This document shows positions 34,735-44,162 of a DNA stretch of 64,000 nucleotides, one piece after another; position 1 is the stretch's first letter, and each line of letters begins with the position of its first letter. The notes under the pieces were generated by a model that ran no database searches, was not told where the DNA came from, and saw nothing but the letters and a program-made list of their open reading frames with translations. This DNA comes from Lithodes maja (taxonomy: Eukaryota; Arthropoda; Malacostraca; Decapoda; Lithodidae), in assembly GCA_037953745.1 (NCBI GenBank), contig JBAKBP010007104.1:39157-103156 (forward strand). Direction: 5' to 3'. A program made the position numbers and the translations under genes.

Positions 34735-34931
34735 GATGGCGTCGGGGTAGATACTGATGCTGTGGCATAGTTTACGTCTGGTGGTGCCACCTACCCTCCC
34801 ACGATACCAATAATTTACGCGCGGCATTCGAAAGCACTCACGCAAGCAATGGGCGTTCAAGAGCCCTTCCGGGTTGCGCGGGCCGAGGTTTTTATGGGCA
34901 TTAAAGAGCCCATCCGGGGTGTTAGGGTTAA

Positions 34932-35560
34932 GGAACAACAATACTAATCGTCACTGTAGGCTAACCTATTCTAATCTATTCTAAGCCTAGGCTAAACTAC
35001 TTACATTGATGACGACAGTAACCAAGCAAATTGAAGCATGAGTTCGCGTGCCCCCTGTGAGTTTACAAATGATCAAAGAAAAGGAAATTTACCCTATGTC
35101 ATATTACTCTACTTTACAATATTAAATTTTAACAAATTACAAAGAAAAAGAAAGAAGGATCAAGACTCCTCTGAAGGAGGAACAGCCGCAGCCGTCGTCC
35201 TAGTCTTGAGATCTAGCCTATTGCGTCGACTGCTCCTCCTCGGCCCTGTCCTTCTCCTCAAAGAAGGCACGCGCTCTGTCCAGTAGCCTATCTAACACCT
35301 TCCGGCTCCCTGGCTCATCTAACCCAGGCTGAGGTCTGCCTGACAGTGTCCACCCTTGCCCCTGGTCTATAGAACTGCTTAACAAAAAAAAAGCAGGGCA
35401 CTGCACTGGACGGTCCAGCGGAAAATCCCGGACATAGCCTATGCGCCCCTCAACATTTGTCCACTGGATCGCCCAGCTCTACACAAAGGCAGACAAGTCA
35501 GGCCTAATACCCCCCCCCCCCCCCCCCCCAATCACTATCAATATATAACAGATGGCTCAG
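34932..35560 (-). other. BEL/Pao leader between PBS and gag
   Basis: The piggyBac element separates this stretch from gag. A short minus-strand frame (35406-35218) encodes 62 residues with a charged RARAFFEEKDRAEEEQ end. I do not recognise it, and it may be chance or an upstream ORF. A C-run lies at 35511-35529. Confidence 0.4.
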
Positions 35561-35561
35561 T

Positions 35562-35579
35562 ATCCTGGTCACGGCACCA
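35562..35579 (-). promoter_or_regulatory. Candidate BEL primer-binding site
   Basis: Immediately inside the 5' LTR, the minus strand reads TGGTGCCGTGACC, starting with the TGG expected to pair with a tRNA 3' CCA. The cognate tRNA is not identified. Confidence 0.55.
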
Positions 35580-35769
35580 ATTATATCCTGTTTATTATTC
35601 CTAGGGGGTAGAGGATAAACGGATATAAATTAAATAATTAGACCTGGGAAGATGAATTGGCCTAGGTTATAAAATGATACCGGGTCGGCGTTTGACTTAC
35701 TTGTAAACATGTATGTGTAGGTTATCTGTGGTAGTCCCAGTAATATCTATAAAGTACTTCTAGTATTAA

Positions 35770-36179
35770 CCCTCGTCTAGCGGGCCCTCTGTGGCCGTTT
35801 TGGGCCTTTTCAGGCCATTCTGACTGCTATATCAACCATCAGTATGAAAGGAACTGTATTGTGCCGAAAACTAGGTGGAAATCGCTACACATTGACGTAA
35901 CATACAGCTACGTAGCACTCGTAGAGCACTGACAGTGTTACCTCGAAGATGGAAGTTTAGCAGATTTTGCTACCTTGCTCACTTTTAGCGAACTATTGGT
36001 TACACTGTGATCCTCTCGCGCGGTGGGGGAACTGGAGTTAGTGTGGGCCGGGAGGCCACAGATATCGGACGTATGGATCATTACTATCCCACTCATTTTC
36101 ACTCGATTTCCACCCTTTTTTCACTCATTTTTTGCCTGTTTTTTCAACTCGACTTATGTGGTGAGCCGCTCTTTAAGGG
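35770..36179. mobile_element. 410-bp TTAA MITE in the BEL 5' LTR
   Basis: TTAA at 35766-35769 and 36180-36183; ends CCCTCGTCTAGCGG and the inverted CCCTTAAAGAGCGG. The other LTR gives the near-empty site (AGTATTAGAGGAAC). It has several GGCC words near the left end and no coding capacity. Confidence 0.8.
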
Positions 36180-36212
36180 TTAAAGGAACTTAGCTGTGAT
36201 GCAAAGAGTGTA

Positions 36213-37509
36213 CTACAGCTAATTAAGGTGGTAGATGATTGGATGCAAATTCTAGAAGATGGTGATGTAATAGACGTGGTATATTGCGATTTTATGAAGG
36301 CCTTCGATAAGGTCCCACATAAAAGGTTAATAGAGAAAGTTAGAAGCTATAATATAGGGGAGAAATGTGTGAAATGGATAGAAGCCTTCCTGAAAGATCG
36401 GAGACAGAGGGTATTGGTGAATGGAATAGGCTCGGGGTGGAGGGAAATTACAAGTGGGGTACCTCAGGGATCTGTGTTGGGACCACTGCTGTTCGTTATA
36501 TTTATCAACGACTTGCCTGAAGTTATAACTAATGGAAGTGAGGTATACCTGTACGCGGATGACACTAAACTGTATAGAAGAGTGAGGAGTAAGGAAGATA
36601 TGGGTTTGCTTCAAGGAGATGTGGAGGACATGAAGGGATGGTCTGAACATTGGTTAATGCCTTTTCATCCAAAAAAATGCAAGTACATGCGGATTGGGAC
36701 CAGCAAGATAGACAAGGTAGGATACAGTATGTATGAAGCGATGGAGGAAGTGAGTGCAGAAAAGGATATAGGAGTAGTGATAGACAATAAGTTAAATTTC
36801 TCAGAACATTTAGCGGAAAAGATAAACAAAGCCAATAGAATTGTAGGGCTGATAAGGAGGACATTTGTGTCACTTGACGAAGAAATCTTCAGGAATCTCT
36901 ATACAGCGCTGGTTAGGCCGCACCTGGAATATGCGAACCAGGTGTGGGCTCCATATATGGTAAAGGATATAGAAGCAGTGGAGAAAGTGCAGAGGAGAGC
37001 TAGCAAGCTGGTACCAACGTTGAAGAACGCAGGCTATGAGCAGAGGTTGAGGACACTGGGGCTTCCGACACTGGCATATAGGAGAAAGAGAGGGGATATG
37101 ATAGAGACTTTTAAGATAGTGTCAGGAAAGTACGATGAGGATGTGTGTGAAGGTATCTTCTTGATGCGGGAGGGAACAAGAACGAGAGGACACTCTAAGA
37201 AAATTTACAAAGAAAGAAATAGGCTTGAGAAGGCAAAGAACTCATTTTGTGATAGAGTGGTAAATGAGTGGAACGCACTGCCCCAGTATGTAGTCGATTC
37301 CGAATCAATAAGGGAGTTTGAAAGTAATCTTGATAAAGCATGGGGAAGACAAGATTTGAAGTTTGATTATAAAACAAAAATACAGAATAGTAAAAATGTT
37401 GCGTCTGCTACCGCCGCCGCCAACACCGTGAACGACCGCAGCAGTGCAAGTACTGGTACTGAGCTGGATACACAGGCATAGTTTGCCTTTTTCCAGAGGA
37501 TCTACTGTA
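36213..37509 (+). mobile_element. CR1-group LINE, 5' truncated, in the BEL 5' LTR
   Basis: It starts inside the RT domain and ends with short ACTGTAAGA repeats (37503-37522), as CR1-type LINEs do. It is flanked by LTR sequence on both sides. Orientation is opposite to the BEL element. Confidence 0.8.
36228..37481 (+). CDS. CR1-group LINE reverse transcriptase (N-terminally truncated)
   Basis: 417 codons, open. It starts within RT: VVYCDFMKAFDKVPH (first catalytic Asp), SGVPQGSVLGPLLF, and VYLYADDTKLYRR (YADD). Then comes the thumb and C-terminal region with YANQVWAPY, KVQRRASKLVP, and LPTLAYRRKRGDMIETFKI. The endonuclease and ORF1 are missing because of 5' truncation. The catalytic motifs are intact, but the copy lacks its own promoter and endonuclease. 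It is a different lineage from the LINE at 506-5800. Confidence 0.85.
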   Translation: MVDDWMQILEDGDVIDVVYCDFMKAFDKVPHKRLIEKVRSYNIGEKCVKWIEAFLKDRRQRVLVNGIGSGWREITSGVPQGSVLGPLLFVIFINDLPEVITNGSEVYLYADDTKLYRRVRSKEDMGLLQGDVEDMKGWSEHWLMPFHPKKCKYMRIGTSKIDKVGYSMYEAMEEVSAEKDIGVVIDNKLNFSEHLAEKINKANRIVGLIRRTFVSLDEEIFRNLYTALVRPHLEYANQVWAPYMVKDIEAVEKVQRRASKLVPTLKNAGYEQRLRTLGLPTLAYRRKRGDMIETFKIVSGKYDEDVCEGIFLMREGTRTRGHSKKIYKERNRLEKAKNSFCDRVVNEWNALPQYVVDSESIREFESNLDKAWGRQDLKFDYKTKIQNSKNVASATAAANTVNDRSSASTGTELDTQA

Positions 37510-37846
37510 AGAAACTGTAAGAATGTCAGTAGGTGAATATCAGGGAAGTTCTGTTGTTATGTGGCAGCAACTGGTGGTTTGTTGTGAGCGGGACGAAGTC
37601 TCTGTGTGAAGTGTGTCTGAGATTCCCTTTTATCGAGACAATATAAAATATATTTAAGGGTTATATATCGTCCCCCGTGATTAAATAATAAGGGAAAATA
37701 AACTAAGATATAATTGGTGCAACCACAGTAATATTTATCCACAAAGATAAATAAAGTAATGCGTATAAACAAAAAGGAACCAGCTGTCGTGAACCCGGGA
37801 AATTCAAACTACTGTACAGTATATATACCAGCTAGGATTCACGACA

Positions 37847-37974
37847 CCATACGTGACCTAAAATGCAAAGGCCTAGTCTATTGTCCAAAATAAATTATTA
37901 TTAGGCTATAGCTTACAGAAAGTTCATTTGTGTTAGCCCATCACTAAAAAGCCGGCGTTGTTTGACACCCTGAA
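37847..37974. repeat. hAT terminus (solo end)
   Basis: It ends GGCGTTGTTTGACACCCTG, matching the inverse of the hAT left end at 19784, and the match extends to a TTCATTTGTGTTA word further in. The opposite terminus was not found nearby. Confidence 0.65.
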
Positions 37975-38046
37975 CCGTTCAATCCTGTAAAATATGCATT
38001 TCCTATCCAAATTTATGTATGTTATAGCTTCAGAGCTTCATAAAGT

Positions 38047-39574
38047 GTGGGAAGCCATGAAAAGAGTGAAGTTGGGGAAAGCACCAGGAACAGATGGAGT
38101 GTGTGGGGAAATGTTGAGGTATGGTGGTGAGATAGTGATAGAATGGGTATGGAAAATGTGCAAACTAGCATGGGAGAAGGGGAGTGCACCTGATGACTGG
38201 AAGACTGGCATAATAGTCCCCCTATATAAGGGCAAAGGGGAAAGAGGAGTGTGTGGTAACCACCGAGGAATATGTCTTCTAAGCGTAGTAGGGAAGGTAT
38301 ACAGTAGGGTAGTGATTGAGAGAGTGAGAGTGAGAACGGAGAAATGGATAGGCGACGAGCAGGGAGGTTTTAGGAAGGGAAGAGGATGTGTAGATCAGAT
38401 TTTTACCCTGAATTGTGTTGTGGAGAAGTATCTGGAGAAGAAACAAAAGGTGTATGTTGCCTTTATGGACTTGGAGAAGGCCTATGACAGAGTGGATAGA
38501 GAAGGTTTGTGGAAAGTACTTAGAATATACGGAGTAGAGGGCAAGTTGCTGAAAGCAGTGAAGAGCATGTATGAGGGTGCAAAGGCGGCAGTACGTGTGG
38601 AGAGTGAGCAGAGCGAGTTCTTTGACCTGAATGTTGGTTTGAAACAGGGGTGTGTGATGTCCCCGTGGTTGTTTACTGTATATATGGATGGAGTTATGAA
38701 AGAAATACTATCAAGAGCAGTGGATGTTGGTGTATCGCTGAAAAGGGAGGGAATTGAGTGGAAGCTACCTATACTGCTGTTTGCGGATGATACAGTTCTG
38801 ATGAGTGATAATGAATGGGAGTTGCAGGGTCTGGTAAATGAGTTTGGAACAGTGTGCGAAAAACGGAATTTGAAGGTAAATACGGGGAAGAGCAAGGTTA
38901 TGGTCTTCGAAAGGGGTGAAGTCACAGAGTGTGAGGTGAAGCTGAACGGTCAGGCTATGGAGATCGTCAACTCTTTTAAGTATCTGGGCAGTGTGTTGAG
39001 TAAAGATGGGACTATGGATGAAGAGGTGCGGGAGAGGGTACAACAGGGGAAGAGGGTTGTAGGAACGCTAAAAGCAGTAACAAGAAATAGGGTGGTCAGT
39101 ATGGAAGTGAAGAAGTCCTTGCATGACAGTGTGGTAATCCCGACACTGACTTACGGAAGCGAAGCATGGACGTTGGTTGAGAGACTCAGACCAAGAGTGA
39201 GAGCAGTGGAAATGAATTACTTAAGGAGTGCGTGCGGAGTTACATGGAGGGATAGACAGACTAATGAGGAAGTAAGAAGGAGGTGTGGTGTGGAGGTAGA
39301 TGTGCTGGAAAGTGTGAAAAGGAACAACTTGAGATGGTTCGGCCATATGGAACGTATGGAAAGCGAGAGAATGACTAAGAGGGTGTACGAGAGCGAGGTG
39401 GAGGGACAGAGGGGGAGAGGTAGACTGAATATGAGGTGGAAGGATGGAGTGAGGAACTACATGAACGAAGGCGGTGCTGGTTGGGGGGAGGGGCGTCGAC
39501 TGACTGGGGACAGAGGTGCATGGGGGCGGTTCGTTCGTGGCCACCCCTTCGGGGATCACGGCGTCAGGCAATAG
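38047..39574 (+). CDS. RTE-type reverse transcriptase (N-terminally truncated)
   Basis: About 509 codons of element sequence, open to the natural stop. It begins at VWEAMKRVKLGKAPGTDG, just before RT. Motifs are AFMDLEKAYDRVD, GLKQGCVMSPWLF and LLFADDTVL, so the polymerase core is complete. The C-terminal part has YGSEAWTL, LRSACGVTWRD and WFGHMERMESERM. The annotated ATG at 37994 lies in flanking DNA and adds 17 foreign residues. The endonuclease is absent. It is nearly the same as copy 1 at 6490-9431, but with FADD rather than FVDD and no frameshift. Confidence 0.88.
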
Positions 39575-39584
39575 ATAGATAGAT
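38047..39584 (+). mobile_element. RTE-type LINE, copy 2, 5' truncated
   Basis: A 13-bp target duplication AGCTTCATAAAGT lies at 38034-38046 and 39585-39597. The 3' end is GGCGTCAGGCAATAG followed by an (ATAG)n tail. The perfect duplication and open frame suggest a young insertion. Confidence 0.9.
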
Positions 39585-39646
39585 AGCTTCATAAAGTACA
39601 ATCAGATTTTTTTTATTATAATAGGCATACCACAAAAGCCCCCCTC

Positions 39647-41671
39647 AACATATTATTGTATCCAAAGGCAGTCAACATATTATTGTATCCAAAGGCAGTC
39701 AACATATTATTGTATCCAAAGGCAGTCAACATATTATTGTATCCAAAGGCAGTCAACATATTATTGTATCCAAAGGCAGTCAACATATTATTGTATCCAA
39801 AGGCAGTCAACATATTATTGTATCCAAAGGCAGTCAACATATTATTGTATCCAAAGGCAGTCAACATATTATTGTATCCAAAGGCAGTCAACATATTATT
39901 GTATCCAAAGGCAGTCAACATATTATTGTATCCAAAGGCAGTCAACATATTATTGTATCCAAAGGCAGTCAACATATTATTGTATCCAAAGGCAGTCAAC
40001 ATATTATTGTATCCAAAGGCAGTCAACATATTATTGTATCCAAAGGCAGTCAACATATTATTGTATCCAAAGGCAGTCAACATATTATTGTATCCAAAGG
40101 CAGTCAACATATTATTGTATCCAAAGGCAGTCAACATATTATTGTATCCAAAGGCAGTCAACATATTATTGTATCCAAAGGCAGTCAACATATTATTGTA
40201 TCCAAAGGCAGTCAACATATTATTGTATCCAAAGGCAGTCAACATATTATTGTATCCAAAGGCAGTCAACATATTATTGTATCCAAAGGCAGTCAACATA
40301 TTATTGTATCCAAAGGCAGTCAACATATTATTGTATCCAAAGGCAGTCAACATATTATTGTATCCAAAGGCAGTCAACATATTATTGTATCCAAAGGCAG
40401 TCAACATATTATTGTATCCAAAGGCAGTCAACATATTATTGTATCCAAAGGCAGTCAACATATTATTGTATCCAAAGGCAGTCAACATATTATTGTATCC
40501 AAAGGCAGTCAACATATTATTGTATCCAAAGGCAGTCAACATATTATTGTATCCAAAGGCAGTCAACATATTATTGTATCCAAAGGCAGTCAACATATTA
40601 TTGTATCCAAAGGCAGTCAACATATTATTGTATCCAAAGGCAGTCAACATATTATTGTATCCAAAGGCAGTCAACATATTATTGTATCCAAAGGCAGTCA
40701 ACATATTATTGTATCCAAAGGCAGTCAACATATTATTGTATCCAAAGGCAGTCAACATATTATTGTATCCAAAGGCAGTCAACATATTATTGTATCCAAT
40801 GGCAGTCAACATATTATTGTATCCAAAGGCAGTCAACATATTATTGTATCCAAAGGCAGTCAACATATTATTGTATCCAAAGGCAGTCAACATATTATTG
40901 TATCCAAAGGCAGTCAACATATTATTGTATCCAAAGGCAGTCAACATATTATTGTATCCAAAGGCAGTCAACATATTATTGTATCCAAAGGCAGTCAACA
41001 TATTATTGTATCCAAAGGCAGTCAACATATTATTGTATCCAATGGCAGTCAACATATTATTGTATCCAAAGGCAGTCAACATATTATTGTATCCAAAGGC
41101 AGTCAACATATTATTGTATCCAAAGGCAGTCAACATATTATTGTATCCAAAGGCAGTCAACATATTATTGTATCCAAAGGCAGTCAACATATTATTGTAT
41201 CCAAAGGCAGTCAACATATTATTGTATCCAAAGGCAGTCAACATATTATTGTATCCAAAGGCAGTCAACATATTATTGTATCCAAAGGCAGTCAACATAT
41301 TATTGTATCCAAAGGCAGTCAACATATTATTGTATCCAAAGGCAGTCAACATATTATTGTATCCAAAGGCAGTCAACATATTATTGTATCCAAAGGCAGT
41401 CAACATATTATTGTATCCAAAGGCAGTCAACATATTATTGTATCCAAAGGCAGTCAACATATTATTGTATCCAAAGGCAGTCAACATATTATTGTATCCA
41501 AAGGCAGTCAACATATTATTGTATCCAAAGGCAGTCAACATATTATTGTATCCAAAGGCAGTCAACATATTATTGTATCCAAAGGCAGTCAACATATTAT
41601 TGTATCCAAAGGCAGTCAACATATTATTGTATCCAAAGGCAGTCAACATATTATTGTATCCAATGGCACTC
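39647..41671. repeat. 27-bp minisatellite, 75 units
   Basis: The unit starts AACATATTATTGTATCCAAA and ends GGCAGTC. From 39647 to 41645 there are exactly 74 full periods with no indel, then a final variant unit. Units 43, 52 and 75 have an A-to-T change at the same place (CCAATGG). Because 27 is a multiple of 3 and the unit has no stop in one frame of each strand, both strands look like ~700-codon ORFs. A single unit with the same flanks occurs at about 41858-41886. Confidence 0.95.
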
Positions 41672-42278
41672 AAAATAGACGGGAACATAAATGCAAGCGT
41701 CCGAAGCCGCCGCCGTCATGTTTACATTTTTCAATCGCTGTGGTTAAGTTCGCGTCTATTTTGACGGCGATTTTTCTCGGTTATCTGCCCCCTGCTGTTA
41801 ATATATATGATGATGACAATATGTCATGGAGGGGGGGGGGGGGGGGCAAAGCCCTCCTCAACATATTATTGTATCCAAAGGCAGTCAAAATAGACGGGAA
41901 CATGATGGCAAGTGTCCGACGCCACTACGCATAGTGTAAACAAGGCTGGCGGTACACCCGAACTCTACATTCTACCCCAGTAAAGTACCATAGGTTATTG
42001 ACAACCTTTATATTAGGTTTTTCCGTGGGCTAAAACACATTTTCATATGATCTTTAGGCCTAAAACTGTCGATAACTGGAAGTACCGCATTGACAACCTT
42101 GTTACGAAAAAGACATTTTAGTACCATACCTTTTTATTAATTTTGTGGACAATATAAAGATCTTGTAATTAAATTCATATATCGATTTTATCATGGCCTA
42201 TAGGTTTCTTATACTCACAGATGATACCCGGGCAGGAGGCTATTCAGCCTGTATGGCCCGGCTCAATATTTCCTATTA
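41672..42278. other. Minisatellite flank and anonymous DNA
   Basis: The segment following the array (AAAATAGACGGGAACAT and on) recurs after the single unit at 41887, so the array expanded inside a duplicated block. A G-run lies at 41831-41846. 42220-42265 resembles LINE 3' sequence (CCTGTATGGCCCGGC). No gene. Confidence 0.5.
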
Positions 42279-42518
42279 TACAGTATACCCTCGCTATCTC
42301 GGACTAATTGGGGGGAGACCCAGTCCGAGATGACCGAAAATCCGAGATGTCCGGGAGTCCGGCTTGTGTCCGACCTAACAGAGGATAAAATCCGACCTAG
42401 ACAACAATGAAATCGGAGACTACGGAAAAAATCCGACCTCAAGAGAGACGTCCGCGTCAACCTAGAAAACGAAGACAACCCTATTCGAACCCTATAATCT
42501 GTAATACAAAGCACAGTA

Positions 42519-43810
42519 CAGTAAACCCCTGCACAACGAACACTCTTGCAACAAATTTTCACTTTAACGAAGGTTGCATAGTACTACCCCTTGCCCGCAC
42601 AACAAACACTTTGGCTCGACTTTACAAATTTTTTACCGAGATTTACCGAGATTTACCGATGGTTCGAAAGTTTTTTGCCATGGTATTTTTTAGCTTTTTT
42701 CCATATAAAATCGCTCACTCCCCCTCTGCAACTCTCTTTCTATCTATCTATCTCTCTAATGCATATCTACCTAACTCCCTTATACATTAACATAACTATG
42801 TCTTATTTGGACTTTTTGTAATCTTTGAATAATTTCTAATGCGATGGAATTGAAAAATATAATATCCTTCCAGCACATAGATAAATAATAAATAAGATAG
42901 TCAAACAAATATTTCAACCCTCCCCTCCGTGCGAGCAGAGACGGAAGATTTAAGTTTGATAGATTTTTTGTTTTGTTTTGTTCCCTCGATATACACTCTC
43001 TTTCTATCTATCTATCTCTCTAATTCATCTACCTAACTCCCTTATACATTAACATAACTATGTCTTATTTGGACTTTTTGTAATCTTTGAATCATTTCTA
43101 ATGTAATGGAATTGAAAAATATAATATCCTTCCAGCACATAGATAAATAATAAATAAAATAGGCTTATCAACATCATCACAGTAACGGGGTCGGAGTTGA
43201 GGCTTGGGACAGGGAGGGGAGGGATTAGGCCTACAGCGTGGGCATATTTTTTTTTTTTTTTTTTTTTATGTGAAATTTATCATATTAACCCTCCAGCCCC
43301 GGCTATGTATTATATATATATTCCTCGAAAACCGGGTGTTTTGGCCGAAAAACGTCTAGGCTAGGCTACCGTATATTCGTTAATCAGACTGCTTCCCGCA
43401 TTCCCGCGCATCCCCAAGCGTAGCTGTGTTATTTACCTGTAGAATGGCATTAAGTAGAGCTCTCTAAGTCAACTGGTTGAGCTGTGATGATGATTTCATT
43501 GGAGATAACTTTATGGCCAAAACAGCCACTTTACACCACTTTTCGATACTTAACAACAACATACAGGCACACACGAACAAGCGACGCTCTCCTTCTTGTG
43601 GCCGGAGATGCGGAGCGTCGGTCCAGCCGGCTGTTGTTTACATGCGTCGGACCGACGCCTCGCACACGAAGCTCACAGGCTTTCAACCACTGGGCGTTCA
43701 AGAGGCCATCCGGGTTGCGCGGGCCGAGGTTGTTATGGGCGTTCAAGAGCCCATCCGTGGTGAGAGGGTTAATGACAAATACGACCCTTATAGTTAGCGG
43801 GGGTTTACTG
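42519..43810. mobile_element. Tigger-like MITE (middle)
   Basis: TIRs CAGTAAACCCCTGC and the inverted CAGTAAACCCCCGC, with TA at 42517-42518 and 43811-43812. The interior (two copies of a TTATACATTAACATAACTAT block) is the inverse of the element at 29380-30560. Without its own insertion it is about 808 bp. Confidence 0.8.
43289..43768. mobile_element. 480-bp TTAA MITE (innermost)
   Basis: TTAA at 43285-43288 and 43769-43772. The empty site appears (with one change) in the related element near 29562-29590. Its last 80 bp match the right end of the transposase-bearing piggyBac element at 34850-34931, including two GGGCGTTCAAGAG palindromic units (43691-43708, 43735-43754). Confidence 0.88.
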
Positions 43811-44162
43811 TATATCATTTATTAATTATAACAATTTATTATGACTTTTATTTGGTGTTTACGAACATTATAGGGGTATATGCCTGATGGTTCGGACCTA
43901 ACCTAATTAATCCCATATAACTAATAGTTCACGCAACAAAAATTTGCCCCGGATGTAGATGGCGTCGGACGTCCCTTCTGTTTGTCGGATATTCACCCTT
44001 ATTGCCCGGTGACGTGAGGGCGTCATCCGACAACATCGGACACTGTCGGAACGATTTCGGAAATGTCCGAAATACGGAAGTACATGTCCGAGAGGCCGTA
44101 GCCAGTCCGGCTAGTACGGGTTTCCGACCTCTAGAGGTCCGAGATGGCGAGGGTTTACTGTA

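Larger units (their letters stand above)
26937..34927 (-). mobile_element. piggyBac element with transposase, 8 kb including nested elements
   Basis: TTAA at 26933-26936 and 34928-34931; ends CCCTCCAGCCCC and the inverted CCCTAACACCCC. The left arm has CTGTAGAATGCCGTTAAGTA, matching the core of the 480-bp MITEs. The last 80 bp of the right arm are almost the same as the right end of the MITE at 43289-43768. Inside are four 175-bp tandem repeats (the first split by a pogo element) and a transposase on the minus strand. Without the pogo element and its duplicated TA the unit is about 4.45 kb. Confidence 0.85.
15653..37846 (-). mobile_element. BEL/Pao LTR retrotransposon, 22 kb with nested insertions
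   Basis: On the minus strand the order is 5' LTR (35579-37846, with insertions), candidate primer-binding site, leader, gag, protease, RT, RNase H, integrase, 3' LTR (15653-16217). The integrase and DUF1758-type protease arrangement is that of BEL/Pao. Six other elements have landed in it, some of which carry their own nests. The outer flanks (CTTAGAG at the left, CCATA at the right) do not form a target-site duplication. The two LTRs show scattered substitutions and a 5-bp indel, so the insertion is not very recent. Confidence 0.85.
35579..37846 (-). repeat. BEL/Pao 5' LTR, interrupted
   Basis: Homologous to 15653-16217 in three pieces (35579-35769, about 36184-36212, about 37510-37846). 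It is split by a TTAA MITE and a LINE. Compared with the other LTR it lacks about 15 bases (GATTAGATGATGGAC) at the LINE insertion point, suggesting a small target deletion. Confidence 0.8.
42281..44160. mobile_element. Tigger-like TIR element (outermost of three)
   Basis: TIRs CAGTATACCCTCGCTATCTC and the inverted CAGTAAACCCTCGCCATCTC, with TA at 42279-42280 and 44161-44162. It contains the element at 42519-43810. No transposase. Fragments of the same family are at about 370-460 and 5808-5870/12350-12429. Confidence 0.8.

Noticed and set aside
39647..41671. Possible CRISPR array
   Set aside because: Units are contiguous and identical; there are no variable spacers and no cas genes, and the DNA is eukaryotic.
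39616..41764. Two ~700-codon ORFs on opposite strands made of a 9-residue repeat
   Set aside because: They arise because the 27-bp minisatellite unit is a multiple of three without stops; there is no start context or unique sequence.
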